Below the pieces are notes generated by a model. That model was not told the origin of the DNA, did no database searches, and saw nothing but the letters and a program-made list of their open reading frames with translations. Shown here one piece after another: positions 53,903 to 64,000 of a stretch of DNA of 64,000 nt. Each line of letters starts with the position of its first letter. The stretch's first letter is position 1. Source of the stretch: Isochrysis galbana (Eukaryota > Haptophyta > Isochrysidales > Isochrysidaceae); assembly GCA_018136815.1 (NCBI GenBank), contig CM030939.1, positions 899,108 through 963,107 on the forward strand, written 5' to 3'. The translations under genes and the position numbers were made by a program.

Positions 53903-54280
53903 ATGTATCCGCACATATACTTTCGAGGATACAGCGACAGCGATAAGAAGACAATTGACGAGTACATGAGGCGGAAGGCCGCCCATCGAGAAGATGTACA
54001 AAAGGTGCAGAATCATCTCTACATGTATAGACCAGATGGTAATGACAAATACGACTTCATTGATATAATGAAGCAGATGAGGATTGATGAGTGGGACATC
54101 ACGGTTTTGAGGGACTTCATCCCTCTCTATCTAACAGAAATGCAGAAGGAGTTCGAAAATAAATATCAAGGTGTGCTGAGGCAGATGATGAATGAAGGTT
54201 GGGATGTTACACTGCTAGTAGCACCATCCACGACTCCCTTTTCTTCCCAAAGCTCCAGTCGACGGCGCACTGCCATGTGA
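53903..54280 (+). CDS. AT-rich hypothetical protein (125 aa)
   Basis: MYPHIYFRGYSDSDKK starts an AT-rich frame with many charged and aromatic residues (DKYDFIDIMKQMRIDEW; FENKYQGVLRQMMNEGWDV). The last 20 residues (Ser/Arg-rich) are in GC-rich DNA and may not be original. No signal peptide, no transmembrane helix and no family I recognise. It directly follows a repeat shared with 50690 and precedes membrane-protein copy 2. The composition contrast with its surroundings parallels the ORF at 967-1587. Confidence 0.5.
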   Translation: MYPHIYFRGYSDSDKKTIDEYMRRKAAHREDVQKVQNHLYMYRPDGNDKYDFIDIMKQMRIDEWDITVLRDFIPLYLTEMQKEFENKYQGVLRQMMNEGWDVTLLVAPSTTPFSSQSSSRRRTAM

Positions 54281-54386
54281 GAGTTCAGTTCCTCCCGCCA
54301 CCCTCGCCGCCCTCGCCGCCCTCGCGCCCGCTCCCTCACCCTATGGCCCCATGTCAAAAAGTTTCGTTACGCGTTTATAGAAATCG

Positions 54387-54609
54387 ATGGCGTACCCGGT
54401 TTTCATTGACGAGGCGCATCTTGCCAAGCGAATGGAAGACCAGACGCGGCAAGTGGCGTATTTTTATGGCAGTGGGCATCGCCCTTCTTGCGGTTTTCGC
54501 AATCGCGTACACAAAGAGTGTGATTCCACTCTTCGTCGTTGTAGTTTTGGTTCTCATCCTCCGGTTCATCTTTCCAAGTACAGCAAGACCCAGGCATCCC
54601 ACTCGCTAG
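54387..54609 (+). pseudogene. Short membrane protein TMX, copy 2
   Basis: ATG at 54387 starts MAYPVFIDEAHLAK. After a 1-nt shift the frame continues EWKTRRGKWRIFMAVGIALL, FAIAYTKSVIPLF and VLVLILRFIF. The two helices are almost the same as in the copy at 11161. The frame breaks in the two copies are different, so each was damaged independently. TTTATAGAAATCG lies upstream of the ATG, like TATATAAATCG in copy 1. Confidence 0.5.
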
Positions 54610-54719
54610 CTCCCCCGCGATGGCCGTGCAATGCGCAGAGCGGCTGTTCCCCTCTGCCAATTGGGTCGCACATATACGTAAACGAAGCAGTGTACGTTAG
54701 ATCTCTCGCGGGACAGGTG

Positions 54720-55505
54720 TGATGAGCTGCAATCACCACCCAGAGCAGAAATCATTGTCTGCCGCTGGGTGGTGGCCTTGGCAGGTGGCATTAGAAATAA
54801 ATTTATACTGTTGATGAAGCGCGACGGCGCAAAGAAAGCACTCCGGGCACGCGGAGCTCGAGAAGCGAAGAAGCACACCAAGGTCTTGGCAATACTTGAC
54901 GAAGAAGTCAAGTAGAGCTGTAGACCGCGGAGCCGACGCGGCGTCAGTCAACCTCCGGTGGGCAGCTGAAACAGAGAGTCGCTGGCAGTCCGCCAGTCAG
55001 ACCTAAGTAAGCATCGACAAAAGCGGCGGCGGCGACGGGCCAGTAAGTGGGGGCGGCGGCGGCGGCGGCGCTCCCTCGGCTACGTCAGACGTCAACATTC
55101 AAAGGGATGTGCAGATGGCTGACTGCGACGAGGATTCGGCGCGCGACCTGCCTGATTGGCGTGACTGTGTGGGTGGCCCCTGTGTACTTGGTGTCTGATG
55201 AGGCTCCCCATCTGGGTGGATCGTCGAAATCGGGCACGCAGCGCGCCCGGAATCAGTTCGAAGTTGGGCTCTCAGGGCCTCACTCGGAGACGTTGGGCGT
55301 CCAAAGGGCCCAGCAGATGGCTGATTTCGACCAAGTGTCGGCGCGCGGCCTGCCTGATTGGCGTGACTGTGTGGGTGGCCCCTGTGTACTTGGTGTCTGA
55401 TGAGGCTCCCCATTTGGGTGGATCGTCGAAAGAAATCGGGCACGCAGCGCGCCCGGAATCAGTTCGAAGTTGGGCTCTCAGGGCCTCACTCGGAGACGTT
55501 GGGCG
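54720..55505 (+). repeat. Repeat E, copy 2, followed by a ~203-bp tandem duplication
   Basis: 54725-55200 is the inverted partner of 33950-34430, with the CACCACCCAG..CTGGGTGGTG hairpin at 54736. The segment ending GGATCGTCGAAATCGGGCACG..GAGACGTTGGGCG then occurs twice in tandem (about 55140-55312 and 55343-55505) with very few differences. Confidence 0.7.
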
Positions 55506-55506
55506 C

Positions 55507-55850
55507 TGTCGCATTCGCGAATCGACACTCGTTAGGCTTCGCTCTTCTCTTCGTCGTTCGGTATTTATCGTTATAATTCTCTCGTTCTCGTTCTCGGTCA
55601 AAAGCTTCGCTTGGATGCATGGGATCGTGGGTTGTGGAGCGCCCTCTCTCTTTCTCTCGAAAGAGAAGGGAAGTTTCCCTACCTTTCTTCCTCCCAGGCG
55701 CCTCGCAGATAGGTTTAATTTGCTATCTCTACAGCGGTTCTTTATCTGCTTCTGGGGGCAATCAGGTTTAATTTGCGACCTCTTCGCATCTCCCCCTTAG
55801 GCACATCGCACTCCTTTCGTCTTATTTGGTAGGTCTCTTGGAATCTTGTG
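55507..55850 (+). mobile_element. Gypsy family C 5' LTR
   Basis: It begins TGTCGCATTCGCGAATCGA and matches the inverted fragment at 44820-45109. The 3' end is not resolved. The leader to the pol frame runs through 55850-56330 and contains a remnant frame (KCDQSFAAGAKGFAKETASA) that may be gag-derived. Confidence 0.7.
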
Positions 55851-56327
55851 CAGCAGGATTGCCCCTCGTTTCCGTTATGGTGCGATTCCCGTTCCAGACA
55901 AGATCGCCGACAGATCGCCCTTTGATCGTCGTCCGTCGTTGTCTGATCGGAGTGTTTGGGTTTGATTTCAGTCGAGTTATGTGAGAAAGTCGTGGGGCGA
56001 GAGTCGGGGTGTTTTCCTGGGTGTCTCTGTCCGTCGTCCTGTCGTCAGTCGTCATCCGTCGTCGCTCTCGCTCTCGTCGCTCTCGCTCTCGTAACACTCG
56101 TACCCCGTGCCTACATGCTGACGTGCTGATCGCTAAGTGCGACCAGTCATTCGCTGCTGGAGCAAAAGGTTTCGCCAAAGAGACTGCGTCCGCGGAATGG
56201 GACCGTTGCACTACCCCCCGCTCGCCGCTCAGTTGCTGAGGTCATTGCCGACCATAAGCAGCGGCACGCCGCTTTCGTTCCCTCGGGTTTCGCGCCTGCT
56301 CTCGGCCTTCCTGCTGTTGTCGCTTCT

Positions 56328-58020
56328 GTGACCAGGGAGGTACCGGCGAGGCTTGTCTCCGACACGCCGCCTAGCCTCTACCCCCGTCACTGCCTATATG
56401 TTCGCGATCTTATCGTTTGCCGTCAATCCGCTACGGGCCCTACTCGTTATATCGTCGATTCCGCTCTCGCCGTCAACAAGACTCTCGCCGACACGGGAGC
56501 CGGCCCCTCGGTTGTGACCACCGAGTTGTTGGCTGCATTGCCCCGCGACGCTTGCGTCTTGATCGAACACGCTTCGGACCGACCTGCCGTTGTCGGACCG
56601 GATGGTAACCCCCTCCGTACCCGCGGCTATGCCACGTTGGTCTTCTCTCTCTCCGGTGTCGAATTCCGACACCGTTTCCTCGTCGTCGAAGGCGCGCCTA
56701 TGCTTCTCCTGGGAAACGATTTCCTGGAAGCATACGCCGCCTGTATCGAACTGTCGCCTGATGCGAAACGTGATGGCCGCTTGACCCTTGTGGTCAACGA
56801 TCGTCGCGTTCCATCCCTCGTATCTACTCGCCCTCGTATCTCTTCGGCACCGCTAGTCGCTATGATCTCCGCCGACTCGCCTCAGGCGGATGACTCGCCG
56901 CTCGTCCCCATCGCGGACGATCTCTCATCCTGCCAGGCTCACGGCGAGTCGCCGCCGGCGATGCCGTCTTCGATTCCATTGCCGCCCCTCGATCCCGAGC
57001 TCGAGCCGCCCCCTCGTTTCGACTTCACTCGCAGTCCTCCTTCGTCTCCTTCTCCCTCGTTCGCCGCTGTCGATGTCGAGCCGCTTTTCGCAAAGGGATC
57101 CCCGTCGTCGGCTGCCTCGTTGAAAGAGTTTGCTCTGTACACCAGGCAGCCCATCACCATCCCCGCGCGATCGAAGGGTACGTTCTCTGTTCGCCTACCT
57201 CTAGAGGTCATCGAGAACTACCCCGACTCCGCCATCCTCGTCGACCGTCTACCGCCTCGTGATGGCCTCGATTCTCCTCCAATGGTCGCCACTAGCGTCG
57301 AAACTCCAACTCCGGAGGGAGAGGTGTTGATCACCGTTTGGAACTTGGCGCCACGACCTGTAACTCTTCCTGCGTACTCGCCGGTGGCGTCAGCTCACAT
57401 CGAGTACAAGTTGCACGAGGCGCGGTCGACAGCCGCCGGTGATGGAGACGACCCCGAGTCCTCGCTCACCGAGGCACAGCGCGCGCTCCTCGACGCTATC
57501 ACCATTGACCCCGACAAGCAATTGTCGCCGTCCCAGAAGCAGCGCGTACGCTGCCTGCTGGCACGGCATATCGACGCGTTCGCCCTCGACCCGAAGAACC
57601 CTCGGCACACGCACGTCATGGAGGTCGAGCTGCCTCTCCTCCCCGGTGCTACAGCCCACCGACACGCTCCGTCCAAGATGGGTGACCAGGGCCGCGCCAT
57701 CGTCGACAAGCACGTCGCCGAGATGGAGGCGGCGGGCATCATCCGCAAGTCGAATTCGCCTTGGGCTTCGCGGGTCGTCCTAGTCGGCAAGAAGGACGGA
57801 TCCGTTCGCTTCTGCGTCGACTATCGCGACACGAACTCGAAGCTTCGTATCTCGGACAGCCCTCTACCGCTCACCGTCGAAGCTATCGATCGTCTATCCC
57901 GAGGCCAAGGTTCTCGAGATTCTCTCTTTCTCTGCTTGCTCGATCTCGCCTCCGGCTTCTGGTGTCTGCCCATCAAGGAGGAGGACAAACCCATCACGGC
58001 GTTCTGCACCCACCCCCGAA
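56328..58020 (+). CDS. Gypsy family C pol: protease and RT N-terminus, truncated
   Basis: SLYPRHCLYVRDLIVCR, then protease LADTGAGPSVVTTELLAALP and LLLGNDFLEAYAA. The RT begins SPWASRVVLVGKKDGSVRFC and runs through YRDTNSKLRISDSPLPLT to LLDLASGFWCLPIKEEDK. The element breaks off at about 58018, before the catalytic YLDD box, where a repeat also found at 10905 begins. RNase H and integrase are missing. The protein is clearly related to family A pol but GC-rich and considerably diverged. No methyltransferase-like ORF lies upstream of this pol, which limits that domain to family A. Confidence 0.85.
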
Positions 58021-58380
58021 AAAAATCCTCAAATTTCCTTAATTCTGAGATGGTCATTTTTTCACCCCTTATAAAAAAACATTGTTTGACCGCCCTAACA
58101 CCTGCCCCGTGAGAGATCTAACGCATACTGCGTGTTTTCGTAATTGTGCTACCATCGGGAACAGTTGATATGCGCACGCATGGTGTCTTGGGGGCGCGCT
58201 GGTTCGTCAGGAAAAAGACACTACTGTACACTGTCGCCAAAAATAGATAAAATAACCATGGACATTTGATAGCTCAAATCCATTGATGTCCCACAATTGA
58301 CGGAACGACACCTTATAGCTAGCGGTAGTAGCCTTACTTAATCTTCACGTGTGTTTTTTAGGACAAAATATTCGAAAGCG
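58021..58380. other. Repeat junctions without a gene
   Basis: It contains CACCCCTTATAAAAAAACA (shared with 10.95 kb), TGTTTGACCGCCCTA (shared with the arm at 35059), the GAGATCTAACG unit and conserved motif W on the minus strand (58310-58245). The remainder is AT-rich. Confidence 0.5.
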
Positions 58381-59550
58381 TCAAAATTTTGATCAAAATT
58401 TAAATTTTTTAAATTTTTAACAAATTTTTATGGGTCGCGGCGCGGCAAAGGAACGGGACTAGCGCGCACACAAGACAGGACTCCCTGCCGCGGCGAGCGC
58501 AAGCACCCTTCCCCCTTATGCCACCCAGCTCTTCACTAGCTTACTACCTGCGCTAGCCGGAGCACCCCTCCTTCCACACTCAGACAGCCCCCCACGCCAG
58601 GATCCTGTTCTGGTCTCGCAGGCAAGGGGGCCTAATGGGAGGGTGAGGAGCAACTCCTCAAAGAGGAGCTTTGGGGAAGGAGATGTTTGAGTGGAGGCGC
58701 TATACCCTTGCGCTAGGCATGGGCAGCGACGCCGCCTCAAGACATGTCCTCCCTCTGGTCTTGAGTCGAAATTTTTGGTGTTTGAAACCGAGGGCGAGGG
58801 GGTTTGTGCTTCTTGGGTTGATTGTAGTGGGATGAGGGAGTGGGAGATGGAGTGAAGTGTTGAAAGAGGGCCCAAGGCAGGGCACTGAGTTGTAGGTACT
58901 TGTGGCCCACAAGCGTGGGGTGAAAACGGGAAGTGTATCAACATGTGACTTGAATTGAAATTTTTGGTGCTTTGAACAGAGGGCGGGGGGGTTCGTGCTG
59001 TTTGGGTTGGTTGAAGTGTGAAGGGGGAGTGGGAGAGGGAGTCTAGTGTTGAAAGGGTGCCCAAGGCAGGGCACTGAGTGATTGGTACTAGTGGCCCACA
59101 AGAGTGGGGTGAAGACGAGAATTCTGTCAACAAGTTGGAAAACAGAGGCATGGGGTGCTCTCCGTATGGGGTTGATGGTTGTGAAGTGCCCTCCCATGTT
59201 GGGTGCACTGATGGTAGAGGTTTCCACCATGGGGAGGGCAGCTGAGCGCTGAGCTACCCTCCCACATGAGGTGCTCTTGGGGTGGAGAGGTTTCCCACTG
59301 TAGGAGGGGGTCTCAAAGACCCCCTGCATGATGCGCAGAGCCATGGTGGCAACCTGTTCGGTGCCAGTGCTCGCCACCCCGCGCGCTTGCGCGGGTGTGG
59401 TTTGGATGGGTTGGATGGGCTCTGAGAGGGCTTTCTGACGAGCCGCCTCGGGCGGCGTGGGGCGTCCCAGGTGGGGCGCGGTGGCGAGGGTCGCCTGGGG
59501 CTCGGGAGCGGTCGCGGCACGCTCCATAGTTCAAACTATAACAATAGTTT
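58380..59550 (-). mobile_element. LINE-derived element family M, full 5' end
   Basis: The 5' hairpin AAACTAT-TGTT-ATAGTTT (59533-59550) lies 5 nt from the ATG at 59527, which opens MERAATAPEPQATLATAPHL. The body matches 29938-31690 in inverted orientation and contains a ~230-bp internal direct repeat. It ends in AT-rich DNA after CGCGACCCATAAAAATTTG. The ORF start is LINE-like, but RT and endonuclease are gone, so the element is non-autonomous. Confidence 0.75.
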
Positions 59551-59649
59551 TGAAATTTTGATCAAAATTTAGGTGCCCAACCCTCAAATTTTGACAACAA
59601 AATTTGGGCCCTTCCAAAACAAAACTTACGTCATAGCCAAGCGCGGACA

Positions 59650-59910
59650 GCACTTAGCACTTGCACTTGTACACTTGTACTTGTACTTGTACTATTCGGG
59701 TTGGTATCTTTGTTGTATTCAGGCCTTTCGGCCATGAATGTTTCGGCATGGGCACGAGCCTTCTTCGTTATAATAATAAAACATCTGAGCGTTAGTACCA
59801 CTACCGCCTCTAGTAGGGGCTCCGTTTCCGTCGATGGGCTAAGGTATCTCAGCACTAAGGTTATACTAACACAACAATAAAACTCTGACGCTCCCCCATC
59901 GCCAAATGCG
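59650..59910 (-). repeat. Repeat G copy 2 and ACTTGT hexamer run
   Basis: 59655-59690 is a run of CACTTGTA-like hexamers. 59770-59910 is a minus-strand retroelement 3' end (ACGCTCAGATGTTTTATTAT) related to 48124-48290 and to the TCAGATAG end at 31120. Confidence 0.5.
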
Positions 59911-59970
59911 AAGCCGGCGGCAGGATGGTTGGGACCGGGGAGGGGGAGGAGGGGGGGAGGCAAAACGGGC

Positions 59971-61975
59971 ATGTCGAAGAAGCCTTGCTCCGATCCGTGT
60001 CTACCCCACCGGCTGCAGGAGTGGGCCGACTCTCACGGCCGACGGCCGATGGAATCGGACGGTGAAGCGATCGCCTCGTGGCTCCGCTCGCTGCATGGCA
60101 CGGAGTACTCGCGTAAACCAGCGGACGGGCTGTGCAGGCAGGTCGCGAGACTCATCGCGCGATCCTCTCCCATTACACCCTCGGCCAACCTCGCAATTGG
60201 TGGCGCAGGCAGTGTGGGGACTTAGCTCTCGTGAGCGCTCGACACGACGGCTGATGGGGCGCTTGGTTCGACGCCAGATGCCGCGAAGCGGCCAGCGCCA
60301 GAGGCTGATGGTACGCGCTCGGCCAAAGCAGCGCGCAGTGCTGAGGGGCGCCAGTCGTCGCTCCGCGACTACAACCTCCTCCACGCGAATGTTGCTAAGA
60401 GCTACCGATCGCTGGAGCCTGAGATGACTGACCGAGAAGCGCAATCCGAGGGGGCGGTGATCGAGGGAGGGCCGCCGGCAGCAGAGGATCTGCCGGCAGT
60501 GGCCAAGGGCACTGTCTCCGACGCAGCAGCCGCCTCCGATGTAACGATGGTCGCCATCGCCGCTGCCGCCACAGGGAAGAAGCGCGGTCGGCGTGAGCGC
60601 CGGGGCAGCGAGCGCGCCACACAAGCCGAATATGCAGACCTGGGCGGGATGGAGGGAGGGCCCTCTACAGGCGGTGCGCGAGCTAGTCGAGAGTACCCGC
60701 TCACACACCCCGAGATCTACGCACACCTCGGTGTAGCGCCTCCGCGCGGGCTGTTGCTGCACGGCCCGCCAGGCTGCGGCAAGGCGTTGCTCGCGTGCGC
60801 AATTGCGGGTGAGCTTGACATTGGATTTGTCCGCATCTCAGCGCTTGAGGTCGTTTCGGGCATGTCAGGCAAGAACAAGGCCAAGATCCGACAGGTCTTT
60901 AGAGAGGCACGCGAATTGGCTCCCGCACTCCTTTTCCATTGACGACATCGCGCATAAGCCCGCGTCGGCGCAGCGCGAGATGGAGAAGCGCATTGTCGCC
61001 CAGATACTTACATGCATGAACGAGCTGGCAGCCGGTGGCGGCTCGCAATTCGACTCGACCACATCAGGTGGTACTCCTGATGCGGCCAACCCGATTGTCA
61101 TCGTGATCGGTGCGACCAATCGGCCTGATGCGCTCCACCCGGCATTGCGCCGCGCAGGCCGCTTCGACCGCGAGATTGCGCTTGGCATTGCCGGCGTTGC
61201 GGCACTCGAGCGCATTCTATAGGTGAAGCTCCGCACATCCACGCCGTAGCTCTTCGCCGCCTCACGTGCCCGCTATGCGCGTGCTCACTCGCCGCACGTA
61301 CCCGATGTCACTAGGTAATGACTCGCGGCATGCGTCTTGCCTCAGACGTCGATGTTCTGGAAAGTGCCCGAGGCTGCATTGGCTTTGTTGGTGCTGATCT
61401 CGCGGCACTATGCAAGGAGGCAGCCGTAGTGGCGGTGAACCGCATCTTTGGGGAACTCTTCACGACGCCGGTCAGGGGCGAGGCACCAACAGAGGTGGCA
61501 GGAGCGGATGCGAAGGAGCTGATAGTCACGCCTACCACCATGCCAGGCGGGGGCGAGGCCGTTAGCACGGGGCTCTCGCGCGGTATGGCGGCTAGCGCGG
61601 TGTTGCGCCGCACCGGCGCACTCACCGCACCGGCGCACTCACCGCCGAGGAGCTTGCGCTGCTGGCCGTCGATGTCCGATTTTGAGGCGGGCATGGCCAA
61701 GGTGCAGCCATCCGCCGAGCGGGAGGGCTTCACGACGGTGCCCAATGTCACTTGGGCCGATGTCAGTGCGCTGGCCGACTGCTCACACTCATCCACGAAC
61801 CCAGCCGCATGCAGGCACTCGGCTTGGATTCATCATGCGGCGTACTCCTCTACGGCCCGCCAGACTGCGGCAAGACGCTGCTGGCCAAGTCGGTTGCAAA
61901 TGAGCCGGGCGCGTCATTCATGTCCGTCTCGGGCCTTGAGCTGCTCAACAAGTGGGTGAGAGCGAGCGCGCCGTG
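59971..61975 (+). pseudogene. NVL/RIX7-like AAA-ATPase, decayed
   Basis: The start MSKKPCSDPCLPHRLQEW and YSRKPADGLCRQVARLIA match the N-terminal domain of NVL-type ATPases. After a frame change, AEYADLGGMEGG and REYPLTHPEIYAHLG lead to the first AAA module: [12 protein letters not shown] (Walker A, with Ala for the usual Thr), [21 protein letters not shown] frameshift at about 60938 destroys Walker B (LLFIDEID). Then come [16 protein letters not shown] and [20 protein letters not shown]. The linker GFVGADLAALCKEAAVVAVN is followed by [15 protein letters not shown] and the second Walker [21 protein letters not shown] (Asp for Gly). Homology stops at [14 protein letters not shown]7 remodels pre-60S ribosomes in the nucleolus; this copy cannot. 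Confidence 0.8.
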
Positions 61976-62240
61976 CGCCTGCCCTTTGTCCGGGGCCGCG
62001 CATCGGCGCCATGCTGCACTTGTCTGGTTGTCGACCAGGGGGGAGGAGGGATTGGAGCGATGGGCTGGCTACGCCGGGCCAAGACGCGCGATTAAGTTTG
62101 TGAACATGTCAGCCTAATCTCTAGATATTAGGTATCTACTTGGCAAATCTCACTATTAGTATCTAATAAGTTAGCCGATGTGCACTATTCAACAAAGAAG
62201 CGACACCGGACTTAGCGACCAAGGATAACGGTAAGCCGCG
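61976..62240. other. Junction region without a gene
   Basis: 62020-62095 (ACCAGGGGGGAGGAGGGATT and GGAGCGATGGGCTGGC) matches 47010-47070 inside the second (GA)n-embedded element. The rest is AT-rich and unassigned. Confidence 0.4.
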
Positions 62241-62244
62241 GGGA

Positions 62245-62580
62245 GCCAAGATGCCCCCACCCGAGAAATCCAATGGGGAACCGTTAGGCCTGGCCCCCAC
62301 ACAGGGAAGGACCTGACCCAAGGCCACCACGGACTAACACAGGAGGCCTGCCCCACCCCTCCCCCAAGCGCGAGGCCCAAAGTAGTGTACATGTGCCGAC
62401 CCCCCGCAAAAAAAATTCTTGAAGGTGCCCGCAAAGCTACTGGTGTCACTCACTCCCCCGCGATTCCGGCGCCATCGCCTATAATATATACGCCCCTACC
62501 GCCACTCCCCCTCCCGCCACAGTGGCAAAAATGGGGGGTCCACCAACCACCGACCCTTGTCGGGCCCGCCGGGCGCTGAA
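62245..62580 (-). repeat. Repeat F, copy 2
   Basis: ACCGTTAGGCCTGGCCCCCA matches 33850, and the GGGTCGGCACATGTACACTA side (minus strand) matches 36065. CTTGAAGGTGCCCGCAAAGC matches 35895. It is a mosaic of pieces used elsewhere in the window. Confidence 0.5.
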
Positions 62581-62732
62581 TCGAGATGGGATCACGCTCT
62601 CTTGCGGAGCCGATCGCCCTTTCTTCTGGTAAAAGAGTTCCAGTTCTGCAAGAACACTATTCGTAGACACCATCCATGATTCTCTTAAAAAGAGGGAATC
62701 GCTCTGGTTTCCTACGGGGTAAAAACTGTTGG

Positions 62733-63557
62733 TTACGTTGAGGACCAGTGCTCTGAGTGTGAATCGAACGCTGCGTCAATCAATAGTTGCATGCAAGAGT
62801 GATACGTCCCCCCATGCGTGATATTCCGAGCTGCAACGCGTGCTAAGGTAGCGACTAAGCGTAGAGTTGGGCACACCACCCACTTAATTTCGCTCAACAT
62901 CTTCACCTTGGGATTTCCGGTGCGATCGCCCCATTTCTCGAGGACTCGGAGGTAGTCTGCGAGGAGCTCCGCGGGTGTCGGCTCCGGCTCCGCGGGAGGC
63001 CATTTGCGAGGCACGTGCGTGTGCGTGGAGCCATTGCGGGCGTGCCCTCGCGCGCGCTGGTTGCCACCTTGAATGCAGCGGCGCAGCGCTCGTCTCACAC
63101 TCTTCTCCTCCCCCCCCCCCCCCTTTCGAGGCAGGTGTGCACATGGTGATTGCAGCTTATCACAGCCCGTGACTACTGCACATTGTCGACAAAAATAGCA
63201 CCATATCGACAAAAATAGATTACAGGTGTGTATAATATAGCCATGGACATTTGATAGCTCAACTCGACTGATGTCCCACGATTGACGGAACGACACCTCA
63301 TCACACACGTTGTTTAGGGGTCTAGGCCAAGATATCCGGATATATCTTTTGGATATTTGGGCGGATTTTTTGGCATTTGGATATTTGGTGGATATTTGGG
63401 GACGGACTGCGCCCCAACCCAAAAACAAAACCTTTTCGTGGGCGGGGGCCCGACTGTATTTCGCGCACCGTCTTCGAAGGCCTGAAATTCGGTATTTTTC
63501 GAAAATTTCGCCGGACAACCCCCACTTTTTTTTGCTGATCCATCCTACCGGAACCAA
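62733..63557 (-). other. Composite open frame (274 codons)
   Basis: The frame runs through conserved motif W (VSFRQSWDISRVELSNVHGY) and a GTGATTGCAGC repeat. It then enters a region with better coding character (PTPAELLADYLRVLEKWGD, KVKMLSEIKWVVCPTLRLVA). It looks like fused pieces of repeats and not one gene. The last ~85 residues could derive from a real protein that I cannot name. Confidence 0.3.
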
Positions 63558-63873
63558 TAGGGAGCTTATTTAGCCTATCATTCACCCATTGCAGCTGGTG
63601 CCCTCCGCAGCCCCACAGTGAGTGACCGGGCTACTTCTTCACCCCCTGTGGCGTCGAGGCGAGGGTGTCTGTCCCGGTGATCCAAAGGGGCCTGCAGGCT
63701 CCGCCACTTCAACACATACCCCTTGGCCTGCATCCCACGTGGCAGGGTGCAGGGCATCTTTGGGCGCGCGGATGGCGGCGCGCACCTCCTCCCCCGCCAT
63801 CTCTTTTGTTGAGTGACAGTTGGCATGGCGCGCGAACTCAACTCTCCCCACTAGAAGAGTTTGAGAGTCCTGG

Positions 63874-63942
63874 CTCAACAGTAACTCAAGAGCGGCGACT
63901 CAAGAAATCTCGCAGTTGAGCCACTCTTGGGTCACTGTTGAG
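63874..63942. repeat. Inverted repeat, 19-bp arms
   Basis: CTCAACAGTAACTCAAGAG (63874-63892) pairs with 63924-63942 at 17 of 19 positions around a 31-nt loop. No gene is visible in 63560-64000. Confidence 0.6.
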
Positions 63943-64000
63943 ATGCCTCAAAACCCCCCGAATGACTTGGCCAAACTCCCGTCGAAAAATTCCAGCGGAA

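Noticed and set aside
62733..63557. A 274-codon protein gene
   Set aside because: The frame crosses at least two dispersed repeats found elsewhere in other contexts, so it is a fusion of repeat pieces.

Overview
The window looks like nuclear DNA of a photosynthetic, intron-containing eukaryote, most likely a microalga. Two copies of a plastid prenylquinone gene (homogentisate prenyltransferase type) are split by GT-AG introns. Decayed nuclear genes (BTAF1/MOT1-type and NVL/RIX7-type) and at least four glycosyltransferase-type genes sit in a GC-rich background full of retroelements. A haptophyte is my best guess, but nothing here proves it. There is no prokaryotic operon structure, rRNA, tRNA or CRISPR.

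Left third (1-23.3 kb). A partial Cys-rich ORF is at the left edge. It is followed by an AT-rich 206-codon ORF and a four-helix membrane ORF, set among short dispersed repeats, then a 5'-truncated LINE reverse transcriptase with an (AGT)n tail. Prenyltransferase copy 1 (4.9-6.8 kb) is a pseudogene. A Ty3/Gypsy family (called A here) follows: a deletion derivative with an LTR at 8.0-10.6 kb (+), and a large copy at 17.3-23.3 kb (-). The large copy's first ORF carries a phage-type DNA methyltransferase-like domain, and its pol ORF runs protease, RT and RNase H. A LINE with ORF1 fused to an APE endonuclease is inserted into the end of that pol.

Middle third (23.3-43.5 kb). A broken BTAF1/MOT1-like gene precedes an intact GT47 (exostosin-like) gene. 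LINE fragments come next, then a membrane-anchored protein with two cystine-knot-like repeats that is cut off by a retroelement. A complete 0.94-kb non-autonomous element with a 15-bp target duplication lies at 30.2-31.1 kb. Prenyltransferase copy 2 is bracketed by 29-bp inverted repeats, and a GT77-like gene with one frameshift follows on the minus strand.

Right third (43.5-64 kb). A methyltransferase and tyrosine-recombinase remnant precedes a (GA)n landing pad that holds two insertions (45.2-47.9 kb), and then a palindrome array. A frameshifted WavE-like glycosyltransferase and a Ty1/Copia 3' end follow, then GC-rich low-complexity repeats and a second AT-rich ORF. A second Gypsy element (family C), a LINE-derived element and an NVL-like AAA-ATPase pseudogene complete the window.

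Two signals stand out. One is the methyltransferase-like domain carried by a Gypsy element, with a relative beside a tyrosine recombinase. The other is a family of retroelement 5' ends in which a small hairpin is kept 4-6 nt upstream of an ATG while its sequence changes, with insertions into microsatellite DNA.
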